Below are positions 47,867 to 58,247 of a stretch of DNA of 64,000 nucleotides, piece after piece. Numbering within the stretch: the first letter of the stretch is position 1; each line of letters opens with the position of its first letter. Under the pieces are notes generated by a model. The model was not told the origin of the DNA, searched no databases, and was given only the letters and a program-made list of their open reading frames with translations. The stretch is from Stenotrophomonas maltophilia (GTDB lineage: Bacteria > Pseudomonadota > Gammaproteobacteria > Xanthomonadales > Xanthomonadaceae): contig WNDS01000004.1 in NCBI GenBank assembly GCA_009912235.1, positions 124,001 to 188,000 of the forward strand. The letters are read 5' to 3'. A program made the position numbers and the translations under genes.

Positions 47867-49137
47867 CGTCGTTCTCCGGAATCGGTATAGATATCGCTGA
47901 CACGGCGCTTGAGGCGCTCGCGCAGCGGCAGGCGAAGTTCCTCCAGGGCGGACAGCGCCGCCTGGCCTAGGCTGTCATCACGGTACGGCAGGTGCTGTTC
48001 GGACACCGGGATGCGCAGCTGGGTGCATTCATACAGATCGGCCAGGCTGACCTGGTCCAGGTCGCGGGCCAGCAGCCATTCGCCGTTCTCGTCGCGGCGC
48101 AGCACGCCGATCCGCTGCAGGTCGCACATCAGGTCCTGCAGCAGCGAATCGGTCAGCAGCGGCTCCAGCCGCAGGATCTCGTTCTCCTCCAGGCCCTTGC
48201 CCAGCGCGCGGGCCTGCTGGAAGCGGCCCAGCAGGCGGAGCAGGCCGTAAAACTCGTAACCCTGCGGCAGGCGCAGGTCGGCCGGCTGGTAGCGGAAGGC
48301 GGCGATGGAGGAGGACAGCGAGGCGCCCAGCAGGACCGAGACCCAGCACAGGTAGATCCACAGCAGCAGGATGGGCACGAAGGCCGCCGTGCCGTAGAGC
48401 TTCTGGTAGGACTGGAAGCTACCCAGGTAGGCGCCGATGCCCCACTTCACCAATTCCAGCATGATCGCCGCCAGCACCGCGCCGGGCACGGCATGGCGCC
48501 ACTTCACCACATGGTACGGCACCACCCGGTAGACCATGGTGATGCAGACGAATTCGATCAGCACCGGGGCCAGCCGCAGCGCCAGGTCGGCCAGCCAGCG
48601 CCCTTCCTGGGTGCCGAACAGCGGCATGGCGAACACCCGCGCCGACACTGCCAGCGAGGCGGCGGCCAGCATCGCGCCCAGGGTCAGCACCGTCCAGTAG
48701 ACCAGGAAGCGGGTCAACTTGGGCCGGGTGGAGCCCATCCGCCAGATCTGGTTGAAGATCTCCTCGACGCTGTTGAGGGTGATCAGCAGCGACACCACCA
48801 GCGCGATGAAGCCGGCGGCGGTGAGCTGGCCGGCACTGGCCGAGAACTGGCGCAGGTAGCCTTCGGCCGCACGGGCGGCGTTGGGCACGAAGTTGGAGAA
48901 GACGTAATCGCTGAGCTGGTCGCTCCAGCGGTCGAACACCGGGAACGCCGAGAGCACGCCGAACACCACGATGGCCAGCGGTACCAGCGCGAACACGGTG
49001 GTATAGGCCAGCGCGGCGGCGGCCTGGAAAAGGCGGTCGTCCAGGAAGCGGCGCCACAGGAAGCGGCCGAAGCTGGCCGCCCGTGCGCGGTCACGCGCGC
49101 GCTCCATCCACAGGTTGAGCGTATCCAAAGGTTCCAT
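47863..49137 (-). CDS. YihY/UPF0761 family inner-membrane protein
   Basis: The 424-residue product has a YihY (formerly BrkB, misnamed RNase BN) domain with about six membrane helices (residues ~40-280, e.g. LTAAGFIALVVSLLITLNSVEEIFNQIW) and a cytosolic C-terminal extension of about 130 residues. YihY family function is unsettled. The stop overlaps the start of the TlpA-like gene (ATGA), and it is divergent from wrbA. Confidence 0.9.
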   Translation of the reverse strand: MEPLDTLNLWMERARDRARAASFGRFLWRRFLDDRLFQAAAALAYTTVFALVPLAIVVFGVLSAFPVFDRWSDQLSDYVFSNFVPNAARAAEGYLRQFSASAGQLTAAGFIALVVSLLITLNSVEEIFNQIWRMGSTRPKLTRFLVYWTVLTLGAMLAAASLAVSARVFAMPLFGTQEGRWLADLALRLAPVLIEFVCITMVYRVVPYHVVKWRHAVPGAVLAAIMLELVKWGIGAYLGSFQSYQKLYGTAAFVPILLLWIYLCWVSVLLGASLSSSIAAFRYQPADLRLPQGYEFYGLLRLLGRFQQARALGKGLEENEILRLEPLLTDSLLQDLMCDLQRIGVLRRDENGEWLLARDLDQVSLADLYECTQLRIPVSEQHLPYRDDSLGQAALSALEELRLPLRERLKRRVSDIYTDSGERR

Positions 49138-49216
49138 CGGGGCAAGGGTACCCGATGCGCAACGCGTGCAGGATAGCCATACTGGGCCCCTGACGATGAA
49201 GGAGACAGGGGCGACG

Positions 49217-49810
49217 ATGGGCGAGATCCTGGTACTGTACTACAGCTGTGGGGGTTCAGTGGCACGGCTGGCGCGCCAGATTGCCCGTGGCGTGGGCGAA
49301 GTGGCCGGCATGTTCGCGCGCCTGCGCACCGTGCCGCCGGTGGCGGCAGTGACCCAGGCCGCGCAGCCGCCGGTGCCCGAAGACGGCGCGCCCTATGTGA
49401 GCGTGCAGGACCTGGTGGAGTGCGATGGCCTGCTGCTGGGCAGCCCTACCCGCTTCGGCAACATGGCCGCGCCGGTGAAGCATTTCCTGGATGGGCTGGG
49501 CGCTGAATGGGTGAACGGCACCCTCGCCGGCCGCCCGGCGGGCGTATTCACGTCCACCGCCTCGATGCACGGCGGCCAGGAATCGACCCTGCTGTCGATG
49601 CAGGTGCCGCTGCTGCACCACGGCTGCCTGATCGTGGGCATTCCGTTCACCGAGCCGGCGCTGAGCCACACCACCAGCGGCGGCACGCCCTACGGGGCCA
49701 GCCATGTGTCCGGCGCGGCCGACGACCCGCAGCCCACCGACGACGAAGCCGTGCTGGCACGGGCGCTGGGCCGGCGGGTGGCCGACATCGCCCAGCGGTT
49801 GTCCCGATGA
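49217..49810 (+). CDS. wrbA: NAD(P)H:quinone oxidoreductase, WrbA family
   Basis: WrbA-type flavodoxin-like proteins bind FMN and reduce quinones by two electrons. The 197-residue product starts MGEILVLYYSCGGSVARLAR. The loop usually reading SMYGHI is SCGGSV here, so the FMN phosphate loop is divergent. It keeps GSPTRFGNMAAPVKHFLD and FTSTASMHGGQESTLLSM, the flavin-binding signatures. An ATG seven codons upstream (49196) is an alternative start. The stop overlaps the next gene (ATGA). Confidence 0.92.
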   Translation: MGEILVLYYSCGGSVARLARQIARGVGEVAGMFARLRTVPPVAAVTQAAQPPVPEDGAPYVSVQDLVECDGLLLGSPTRFGNMAAPVKHFLDGLGAEWVNGTLAGRPAGVFTSTASMHGGQESTLLSMQVPLLHHGCLIVGIPFTEPALSHTTSGGTPYGASHVSGAADDPQPTDDEAVLARALGRRVADIAQRLSR

Positions 49811-50145
49811 GCGAGCGCCGGCTGCGCACCACGCTGCTGCTGGCGCTGATGGCGCTGGCCGCGCTGTACGTGGGCTGGTTCATCAACGACAAGCACTGGC
49901 TGGCAACCCAGCTGGTGTTCACCGCCCCGCCGCTGGCGCTGGGTTTTGCGCTGCTGCCGGGCTGGCGCAAGGCCGGCTTCTGGGCCTCGGTGCTGGCGCT
50001 GGGCTGGTTCAGCCACGGCGTGATGAGCGCCTGGAGCCACCCGGAAACACGCACGCTGGCGCTGATCGAGGTGGTGCTGTCGCTGCTGGTGATCTTCGCC
50101 GCCTGCCTGCCGGGGCTGCGCGCACGGCTGGGACGACGGCGCTGA
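49807..50145 (+). CDS. DUF2069 membrane protein
   Basis: The 112-residue product has four hydrophobic segments (about residues 8-25, 34-50, 56-72, 82-102) and short charged ends, matching the DUF2069 family found next to wrbA in gammaproteobacteria. Function unknown. The start overlaps the wrbA stop by 4 nt, so the two are probably translated together. Confidence 0.88.
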   Translation: MSERRLRTTLLLALMALAALYVGWFINDKHWLATQLVFTAPPLALGFALLPGWRKAGFWASVLALGWFSHGVMSAWSHPETRTLALIEVVLSLLVIFAACLPGLRARLGRRR

Positions 50146-50215
50146 CGCTGCGGGCGCAGAGCCGTATCATCTGCACTCCCGGCCCACGCGCCGACGTTCC
50201 TGCCTGGTTTCGCGC

Positions 50216-50710
50216 ATGCACATGATGGAAGAGCTCCTGATCGTCATCACCGGTGGCACGATCGACAAGATCTACTTCGACGACAAGTCGGACTACCAGA
50301 TCGGTGACCCGCAGATCGGCATGATCCTGCGCGAGCTGGGGGTGACGTTCCGTTTCAACGTGATTCCGATCCTGCGCCAGGACTCGCTGCACATCACCGA
50401 CGAGGACCGCGAGCTGATCCGCGCCACCATCGCCGCACAGCCGACCCGGCACGTGCTGGTGACCCACGGTACCGATTCGATGGTGCAGACCGGCAAGGTG
50501 CTGGCGACCATTCCGGGCAAGACCATGGTGATGACCGGCGCGCTGAGCCCGGCACGGTTCCGCGGTTCGGATGCCGAGTTCAACATCGGCCGTGCGATCG
50601 GTGCGGTGCAGTCGCTGCCGGAAGGCGTCTACATCGCCATGAACGGCCGCATCTTCAACCCGGACCACGTGCGCAAGAACGTGGCGGCCAACCGCTTCGA
50701 ATCGGTCTGA
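50216..50710 (+). CDS. Asparaginase N-terminal-domain protein
   Basis: The 164-residue product matches only the N-terminal domain of bacterial (class 1/2) L-asparaginases: first motif IVITGGTIDK and second motif LVTHGTDSMVQTG, which hold the two catalytic threonines. The second domain of a full-length (~330-residue) enzyme is absent, and no remnant follows. Such short forms exist in gammaproteobacteria; activity is uncertain. Start MHMMEELLIV; later ATGs at 50222 and 50225 are possible. Confidence 0.85.
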   Translation: MHMMEELLIVITGGTIDKIYFDDKSDYQIGDPQIGMILRELGVTFRFNVIPILRQDSLHITDEDRELIRATIAAQPTRHVLVTHGTDSMVQTGKVLATIPGKTMVMTGALSPARFRGSDAEFNIGRAIGAVQSLPEGVYIAMNGRIFNPDHVRKNVAANRFESV

Positions 50711-50762
50711 GTGCCCTGGCGCGCGCCGGCAACGGCGGCGCCTGCGGCAGCCTGCATGAAAA

Positions 50763-50786
50763 ACGCCCCGGCCGAAGCCGGGGCGT
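50763..50786 (-). terminator. Intrinsic terminator of the S8 protease gene
   Basis: The minus strand reads ACGCCCCGGC-ttcg-GCCGGGGCGT followed by TTTTC: a perfect 10-bp stem plus T-run, 22 nt after the protease stop codon. Confidence 0.85.
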
Positions 50787-50808
50787 GCCCTGTGGGAGGG
50801 GCTTGGGC

Positions 50809-52559
<1,751 letters not shown>

Positions 52560-52895
52560 CGGAATGTACCTTCTGTGGTGTGGATGCCGGAATCGGCAGG
52601 AACACCGGCCGCGACCCAGGGTCGAGCTGTGGATGGAGAGTCGGAGGCCGGCAGGCGGCGGATCAACCCCAAGCGATCCGCCTGGTGTCGACGCTAGGCC
52701 TTTGCGCTGGACGCGACAAGATTTCAGCGTCTTTTCAGCAACATGAAATGTCGGATCTGAGACTTTGCGGGTCGAGGGTTTGTGAAGATGAAGGAAATTG
52801 CGGACGGCGGAGGACAACCGGCGTGTCCTGGAATGACTTTGCCGACATCGGCGATGGGGGTGTGTCGAGGTGTCGTGGCGTCGGGGGTATCGACG
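52560..52895. other. Non-coding upstream region of the protease gene
   Basis: 336 nt between the protease start and a SMAG repeat. I found no convincing gene, promoter pair or stable hairpin. Short frames over this stretch have no recognisable motif. Confidence 0.5.
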
Positions 52896-53042
52896 GTAGA
52901 GTCGACTGTTAGTCGACTGCTCTTCGCTGCAATCCCGAAAACCCCGCGCTGCTCGCGATAGTCGACTGTTAGTCGACTGCTCTTCCCGGACACCCCGAAA
53001 ATCGCGCGCTACGCGCGATAGTCGACTGACAGTCGATTCTAC
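52896..53042. repeat. Array of three SMAG-type palindromes
   Basis: Begins GTAGAGTCGACTG and ends CAGTCGATTCTAC, with GTCGACTGTTAGTCGACTGC occurring twice and a third, diverged copy (GTCGACTGACAGTCGATTC) at the right end. Inner palindromes GCGCGCTACGCGCG occur between them. It lies between the protease upstream region and the ilvE terminator. Confidence 0.8.
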
Positions 53043-53083
53043 CGGGGTTCATCGGTCCATCGGAACCATATTCCCAGAACGCA

Positions 53084-53110
53084 GAAAGCCCGTCACAGGG
53101 ACGGGCTTTC
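53084..53110 (-). terminator. Terminator of ilvE
   Basis: GAAAGCCCGTC-cctgt-GACGGGCTTTC on the minus strand is a perfect 11-bp stem starting 24 nt after the ilvE stop; TGCGTTCT follows. Confidence 0.75.
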
Positions 53111-53134
53111 CGGAAGACGACACGCGGGTGCTGA

Positions 53135-54229
53135 TCAGCCCAGCTTGACCAGCCAATTGTGACGGTCCGGCAGGCGGCCGTACTGGATGTCGGTCAGCTC
53201 CTTGCGCAGCGACATGGTGACTTCGCCGGCCGGGGCGTTGATGTCGCCCACGGCGAAGCCTTCGCCCTTGAGCTGGCCGATCGGGGTGACCACGGCAGCA
53301 GTGCCGCAGGCGAAGACTTCAGCGATCTCGCCGGAGGCCACGCCGTCCTTCCACTCATCGATGGTGACCTTGCGCTCTTCGACCTTCATGCCACGGTCGC
53401 GTGCCAGCTGCAGGATGCTTTCGCGGGTGATGCCTTCCAGGATGCTGCCCGACAGCGCCGGGGTGACCAGCGTGCCGTCCTTGTAGACCAGGAACACGTT
53501 CATGCCGCCCAGTTCTTCCAGGTACTTGCCTTCGACCGGGTCCAGGAACAGCACCTGCGAGCAGCCCTGCGCCTGCGCCTTCTGCTGCGGCAGCAGCGAG
53601 GCGGCGTAGTTGCCACCGCACTTGGCCGCACCGGTGCCGCCCTTGGCGGCGCGCGCGTATTCGGTGGACAGCCAGATCGACACCGGGGCCACGCCCTTGG
53701 CGAAGTACGGGCCGGCCGGGCTGGCGATGACGTAGTAGCCGGCCTTGTGCGCGCCACGCACGCCGAGGAAGGCTTCATCGCCGATCATGAACGGACGGAA
53801 GTACAGGCTGGATTCGTCGGCCGACGGCACCCAGTCCTTGTCCAGCGCGATCAGCTGCTTCAGCGATTCGACGAAGATCTCCACCGGCAGTTCCGGCAGC
53901 GCCAGGCGCTGGGCCGAACGCTGCAGGCGGCGGCCGTTGGCATCGGGGCGGAAGGTCCAGATCGAGCCGTCGGCGTGGCGGTAGGCCTTGATGCCTTCGA
54001 AGATTTCCTGGCCGTAGTGCAGCACGGCCGCGGCCGGGTCCAGCTGCAGCGGGCCATAGGCACGCACGTTGGCGTTGTGCCAGCCGGTGTCCTTGTCCCA
54101 GCGTACTTCCACCATGTGGTCGGTGAAGTGCAGGCCGAAGCCCGGCTTCTCCAGGATCTGGGCGCGCTGTTCAGCGCTGCGCGGGTGGTCCGAACGGGTG
54201 ACGGCGAAGCTGGGGATGGACTGGGACAC
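53135..54229 (-). CDS. ilvE: Branched-chain amino-acid aminotransferase
   Basis: IlvE performs the last transamination in Val, Leu and Ile synthesis using PLP. The 364-residue product is the longer, BCAT1/2-like type: the PLP lysine is Lys203 in GTGAAKCGGNYAAS, with YFRPFMIGDE and VFACGTAAVVTPIG further motifs. The start is a GTG at 54229 (AGGAAC just upstream); the next in-frame ATG is inside the conserved region. It stands alone with its own terminator. Confidence 0.95.
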   Translation of the reverse strand: MSQSIPSFAVTRSDHPRSAEQRAQILEKPGFGLHFTDHMVEVRWDKDTGWHNANVRAYGPLQLDPAAAVLHYGQEIFEGIKAYRHADGSIWTFRPDANGRRLQRSAQRLALPELPVEIFVESLKQLIALDKDWVPSADESSLYFRPFMIGDEAFLGVRGAHKAGYYVIASPAGPYFAKGVAPVSIWLSTEYARAAKGGTGAAKCGGNYAASLLPQQKAQAQGCSQVLFLDPVEGKYLEELGGMNVFLVYKDGTLVTPALSGSILEGITRESILQLARDRGMKVEERKVTIDEWKDGVASGEIAEVFACGTAAVVTPIGQLKGEGFAVGDINAPAGEVTMSLRKELTDIQYGRLPDRHNWLVKLG

Positions 54230-54288
54230 TGGATAGTTCCTGTTCTGGTTGCGGGAAACGCCCAGGGCCGCGTCGCTGCGGCCGCCGG

Positions 54289-54840
54289 TCAAAGCATGTC
54301 GGTTTCGAGCCGTGCGGCCTCGGACATCATGTGCCGGCCCCATGGCGGGTCGAACACCAGCTCGACGTCGGCCTCGGCCACCGTCGGAATCATTTCAAGC
54401 TTGCTGCGCACATCGTCCACCAGGATCTCGCCCATGCCACAGCCGGGCGCGGTCAGGGTCATCTTGACGTCGACCTCGCGCTGCCCGTTGTCCAGGTGCT
54501 TGAGGTCCACTTCGTAGACCAGCCCCAGGTCGACGATGTTGAAGGGAATTTCCGGATCGAAGCAGGTACGCAGCTGCTGCCACACCAGCTGCTCGACCTG
54601 TTCATCGCTGGCATCGGCCGGCAGCTCCAGCGGTGCCGGGGCCTCCTTGCCGATGGCGTCGCCGTCCTTGCCGGCGATGCGGAACAGGTTGCCTTCGACG
54701 AACACGGTATAGCTGCCGCCCAGGGCCTGGGTGATGTAGCCGTAGCTGCCGGCCGGCAGGGTCACGGTATCGCCCTGCGGGACCATCACGGCCTCGCAAT
54801 CGCGTTCGAAATGGACGGGTTCACTGCTGCGGGAGTACAT
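54289..54840 (-). CDS. sufT: Putative Fe-S cluster assembly protein SufT
   Basis: SufT (DUF59/MIP18 family) assists Fe-S protein maturation. The 183-residue product has an N-terminal region (TLPAGSYGYITQALGGSYTVFV) typical of SufT and a C-terminal DUF59 domain (DPEIPFNIVDLGLVYEV, TLTAPGCGMGEILVDDV) with the conserved cysteine. Other suf genes are not in the window. It ends 59 nt upstream of ilvE on the same strand. Confidence 0.88.
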   Translation of the reverse strand: MYSRSSEPVHFERDCEAVMVPQGDTVTLPAGSYGYITQALGGSYTVFVEGNLFRIAGKDGDAIGKEAPAPLELPADASDEQVEQLVWQQLRTCFDPEIPFNIVDLGLVYEVDLKHLDNGQREVDVKMTLTAPGCGMGEILVDDVRSKLEMIPTVAEADVELVFDPPWGRHMMSEAARLETDML

Positions 54841-54961
54841 GGCGCTCGATATGGGCCGCGGGTGGGGCCGCGCAAGCGGGCATTTTAGCCCAGCGCGCCG
54901 CCGGCCGCCGGTGCACTGCGGCAAACCACAGTATCCTGTGGGTGATCCTCAGGAAGCCTCG

Positions 54962-55381
54962 ATGTCCTCCAATGCCGCACGTGCCAGGACGGTGACCTGG
55001 CTCTGGCCCATCATGCTGATGCTAGCCCTGCTCATCGCCCCCCTGGCCTGGATGGTGCTGGCCCTGCTCAGCGGCCGCCAGCTGGGCTGGATGGCGGTGG
55101 TGACCGCCCTGGAACTGGTGTTCATGCTGCGGCTGGGCACGCTCGGCCCGGGCCGCCTGCGCATTGCGCTGGTGGTGGCCGGCACCGTGCTGGTGGCCGC
55201 CATTGCCAACTGGGGCACCGCCAGCGCCTGGCTGGGCGGGTCGATGGGCCTGAACCCGTGGGAATCCTCGCTGCGCATGGGCCCGCACCTGGCCTGGACG
55301 CTGGTGACGCTGGCCAACGGCGCGGTGGAATGGCGGTGGCTGGCGGTGGGCGTGGCCGTGGGCGCCTGGCTGGCGCGCTGA
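54962..55381 (+). CDS. Small integral membrane protein of unknown function
   Basis: 139 residues with four hydrophobic stretches (about 14-38, 42-60, 67-86 and 105-137) and few polar residues. AGGAAGCC precedes the ATG at 54962. I do not recognise the family. It is divergent from sufT and convergent with pntB. Confidence 0.7.
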   Translation: MSSNAARARTVTWLWPIMLMLALLIAPLAWMVLALLSGRQLGWMAVVTALELVFMLRLGTLGPGRLRIALVVAGTVLVAAIANWGTASAWLGGSMGLNPWESSLRMGPHLAWTLVTLANGAVEWRWLAVGVAVGAWLAR

Positions 55382-55397
55382 GCACACGGGTTCTGCG

Positions 55398-55424
55398 GCA
55401 GCGCCGGGCCATGCCCGGCGGATT
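55398..55424. repeat. Single SMAG-like stem-loop (variant end)
   Basis: CGCCGGGC-cat-GCCCGGCG with an 8-bp stem, preceded by GCAG rather than GTAG and followed by GAT. It matches one half of the dimer at 58711-58779. It lies in the 50-nt gap between two convergent genes, a likely bidirectional terminator. Confidence 0.75.
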
Positions 55425-55431
55425 GGCAGCC

Positions 55432-56892
55432 TCAATGCCTGCCGTCGAGCGCCTTCAGTTCACTGACCAGCGCGCCGGCCGCTTCGGCGCCATCGCCATA
55501 CAGCATGCGGGCGTTGTCGGCGTAGAACAGCGCGTTTTCAATGCCGGCAAAGCCGGTGCCGCGGCCGCGCTTGATCACCACCACGTTGCGCGCATTGACC
55601 ACGTCCAGCACCGGCATGCCGTAGATCGGGCTGGCCGGGTCGGTACGCGCCACCGGGTTCACCACATCGTTGGCACCGATCACCAGCGCCACGTAGGTGG
55701 TGGCGAACTCGGGTTTGATGTCGTCCATGTCGGCGATCAGGTCGTAGGGCACACCCGCTTCGGCCAGCAGCACGTTCATGTGCCCGGGCATACGGCCGGC
55801 CACCGGGTGGATGGCGAACTTCACCTTGACCCCGCGCGCGATCAGCCGCTGCGCCAGTTCCCAGATCTTGTGCTGGGCCTGGGCCACCGCCATGCCGTAG
55901 CCGGGCACGATGACCACCCGTTCGGCGAAGGCCATCATCGCCGCCACGTCAGCGGCATCGATCGGCTTCTGCGCACCGGTGATGGCCTGCGCTTCGCCAC
56001 CGGCCGCAGCACCGAAGTTGGAGAACAGCACGTTGCGGATCGGCCGGTTCATCGCCTTGGCCATCAGGCGGGTCAGCAGGATGCCGGCCGCGCCGACCAT
56101 CATGCCGGCGATGATCAGCGCCTCGTTGCCCAGCACGTAGCCCTCGAAGGACACCGCCAGGCCGGTGAAGGCATTGTGCAGCGAGATGACCACCGGCATG
56201 TCGCCGCCGCCGATGGCCAGGGTCATCAGCACGCCCAGCGCCAGCGCCAGCATGAAGAAGGCGGCGATGGACCAGGTGCTGAGCGTGCTGACCGCGATGA
56301 TGCCCAACACCACCGCGGCCAGCGCCACCAGCAGGTTCAGCGCCTGCTGGCCGGGCCAGGTGACGCGCTTGTCCAGGCGCCCGTCGAGCTTGGTCCAGGC
56401 GATGATGGAGCCGGACAGCGACACCGCGCCGATGGCCGCACCGATCACCGCCAGCGCCAGCACCGTGGCCGACGGCTGGCGTGCGGCCAGGTCGGCCAGC
56501 GCCTGCTCGCTCCAGTGGCTGGTATCGCGGTGGGACAGAAAGGCATAGCGCAGCAGTTCCACCGCACCGATGGCCGCGGCCGAGCCACCGCCCATGCCGT
56601 TGTAGAGGGCCGCCATCTGCGGCATGTCCGTGACTGCGACCTTGCCGGCCGACCACCAGGCCAGGCCCGCGCCCAGCACCAGCGCCGCCAGGATCAGCGG
56701 CACGTTGTGCAGTTCGGGCAGGAAGAAGGTGGCGGCCGTGGCCAGCAGCATGCCCAGCCCGGCCCAGCGGATGCCGCTGCGCGCGGTCAGCGGCGAGGCC
56801 ATGCGCTGCAGGCCCAGCAGGAACAGCGTGGCGGCAACGAGGTAGCTGGCCTTGACCAGCCAGTCGAGCAGTTCAACGGTGCTGATGTTCAC
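55432..56892 (-). CDS. pntB: NAD(P) transhydrogenase subunit beta
   Basis: PntB supplies membrane domain II helices and the NADP(H)-binding domain III of the proton-translocating transhydrogenase. The 486-residue product has many membrane helices over residues 5-260 and a C-terminal domain III with VIVPGYGMAVAQAQHKIWEL and VNPVARTDPASPIYGMPVL motifs. Its ATG overlaps the stop of the small alpha subunit gene (ATGA). The partner gene pntAA lies 1.5 kb further upstream on the same strand and carries a stop codon. Confidence 0.97.
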   Translation of the reverse strand: MNISTVELLDWLVKASYLVAATLFLLGLQRMASPLTARSGIRWAGLGMLLATAATFFLPELHNVPLILAALVLGAGLAWWSAGKVAVTDMPQMAALYNGMGGGSAAAIGAVELLRYAFLSHRDTSHWSEQALADLAARQPSATVLALAVIGAAIGAVSLSGSIIAWTKLDGRLDKRVTWPGQQALNLLVALAAVVLGIIAVSTLSTWSIAAFFMLALALGVLMTLAIGGGDMPVVISLHNAFTGLAVSFEGYVLGNEALIIAGMMVGAAGILLTRLMAKAMNRPIRNVLFSNFGAAAGGEAQAITGAQKPIDAADVAAMMAFAERVVIVPGYGMAVAQAQHKIWELAQRLIARGVKVKFAIHPVAGRMPGHMNVLLAEAGVPYDLIADMDDIKPEFATTYVALVIGANDVVNPVARTDPASPIYGMPVLDVVNARNVVVIKRGRGTGFAGIENALFYADNARMLYGDGAEAAGALVSELKALDGRH

Positions 56893-57215
56893 GCGCGCGG
56901 CTCCTTCGGCTGGTCCTTGCCTGCTTTGGGCGCGCTGGGCTTGAACATTTCCAGCATGCGCGCGGTCACCACGTAGCCGCCGGCCGCGTTGCCCCCGCCC
57001 AGCACCACCGCCACGAAGCCGAGCACCTTTTCCAGCGGCGTCTGCGCGTGGCCCAGCACCACCATCGCGCCGATCAGCACGATGCCGTGGATGAAGTTGG
57101 ACCCCGACATCAGCGGGGTATGCAGGATCACCGGTACCCGCGCGATGATCACGTGGCCGGCAATGGCTGCCAGCATGAAGATGTACAGCGCCACGAACCC
57201 GTCACTCACTGGCAA
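56889..57215 (-). CDS. pntAB: NAD(P) transhydrogenase subunit alpha, part 2 (membrane part)
   Basis: In three-subunit transhydrogenases this small protein contributes the alpha-side membrane helices. The 108-residue product has about three helices (residues 7-24, 34-58 and 63-85, e.g. FVALYIFMLAAIAGHVII and NFIHGIVLIGAMVVLG) and a basic C-terminus. It overlaps pntB by 4 nt. Separated from pntAA by an opposite-strand sigma-factor operon. Confidence 0.94.
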   Translation of the reverse strand: MPVSDGFVALYIFMLAAIAGHVIIARVPVILHTPLMSGSNFIHGIVLIGAMVVLGHAQTPLEKVLGFVAVVLGGGNAAGGYVVTARMLEMFKPSAPKAGKDQPKEPRA

Positions 57216-57319
57216 CGCCTCCCGCTCTGTCTGCTTGCCCGCATCATAACCACGGGCTGAACCCGCTGCATGGCCCGGTCAACCGCGGCCGCGCTCACGC
57301 GTTGTCGATGGTGAGCCCG

Positions 57320-57904
57320 ATGAAGGACCCGTACCCTGTGCTGGTGAGCAGCCCTGTTCCCCCTCCTGCCCGCCCCGCCGCCGGCGCCGACGCACTGCCG
57401 GCGTCGCTGGATGCGTTCCTGGCCGGCGTCGGGCCGCGCGCGTTCCGCTTCGCCGAGGCCGGCCTGCGCCAGCGCGAGGACGCCCTGGATGCGGTGCAGG
57501 ACGCGCTGCTGCGCATGCTCGACTACCGCAGCAAGCCGGCTGCCGACTGGGCCCCGCTGTTCTGGAGCATCCTGCGCCGGCGGGTGATCGACCTGCAGCG
57601 CCGGCGCCGCTTCCGCCTGCCGTTCTGGCGCGACAACCAGGATGCCGACGGCGCCGACATCGACTGGGCCGACCCTGGCCCGGACCCGGCCCAGGCGCAT
57701 GAACAGCAGCAGCAGTACCAGCGCCTGGTGCAGGCCCTGCGCCTGCTGCCGGCCCGCCAGCGCGAAGCCTTCACCCTGCGCGTGCTGCAGGACCTGGACG
57801 GGGCCACCACCGCCCGCGCCATGGGCTGCAGCGAAGGCGCAGTGAAAACCCACCTGGCACGCGCCCGGCAGGCGCTGCAGGACCACCTGGAGACCCACTC
57901 GTGA
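57320..57904 (+). CDS. RNA polymerase sigma factor, ECF-like
   Basis: The 194-residue product has a sigma region 2 (EAGLRQREDALDAVQDALLRML, then LFWSILRRRVIDLQRRRRFR) and a region 4 helix-turn-helix (LRLLPARQREAFTLRVLQDL, then MGCSEGAVKTHLARARQALQ). It lacks region 3, as in ECF sigma factors. The start is uncertain: ATG at 57320 is used, ATG at 57308 is possible. The stop overlaps the next gene, a small membrane protein that may be its anti-sigma. Confidence 0.88.
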   Translation: MKDPYPVLVSSPVPPPARPAAGADALPASLDAFLAGVGPRAFRFAEAGLRQREDALDAVQDALLRMLDYRSKPAADWAPLFWSILRRRVIDLQRRRRFRLPFWRDNQDADGADIDWADPGPDPAQAHEQQQQYQRLVQALRLLPARQREAFTLRVLQDLDGATTARAMGCSEGAVKTHLARARQALQDHLETHS

Positions 57905-58242
57905 ACCGCCCCCTGCCCAACGATGATGCGCTGCGCGCGCTGCATGGCCAGGCCGTGCAGTCGCTGTCGCCGGCCACGCTGGCGCGGCTGCGCCAGGCCC
58001 GCTACGGCGCTCCGCGCGCACGCGCCGCACGCGGCCGCTGGTGGCCGGCCACGGCGTGTTCGCTGCTGGTGGCACTGGGCGTGGGCCTGCGCCTGCAGGG
58101 CGACCACGCCGCGGTGCCGGCACCCGGTGGCACGCCGGCCATGGCGGTGGCGCTGGCCGCGCAGGAAGACAACGGCGCGCTGTACGACGAAAATCCCGAT
58201 ATGTACCTGTGGCTGGGCGATACCGACCTGGCAATGGAGTGA
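57901..58242 (+). CDS. DUF3619-like single-pass membrane protein (possible anti-sigma)
   Basis: 113 residues from a GTG at 57901 that overlaps the sigma-factor stop (GTGA). There is an N-terminal cytosolic segment (ALRALHGQAVQSLSPATLARLRQARYG), one membrane helix (about residues 47-64) and a periplasmic tail ending YDENPDMYLWLGDTDLAME. The tail and context resemble DUF3619 proteins that follow sigma-factor genes in proteobacteria. Anti-sigma function is inferred from position and topology. Confidence 0.7.
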   Translation: MNRPLPNDDALRALHGQAVQSLSPATLARLRQARYGAPRARAARGRWWPATACSLLVALGVGLRLQGDHAAVPAPGGTPAMAVALAAQEDNGALYDENPDMYLWLGDTDLAME

Positions 58243-58247
58243 GCCCC

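Noticed and set aside
52724..52993. 89-codon frame over the repeat array before ilvE
   Set aside because: Its sequence is just translated SMAG repeat (KSSRLTVD repeated); not a gene.
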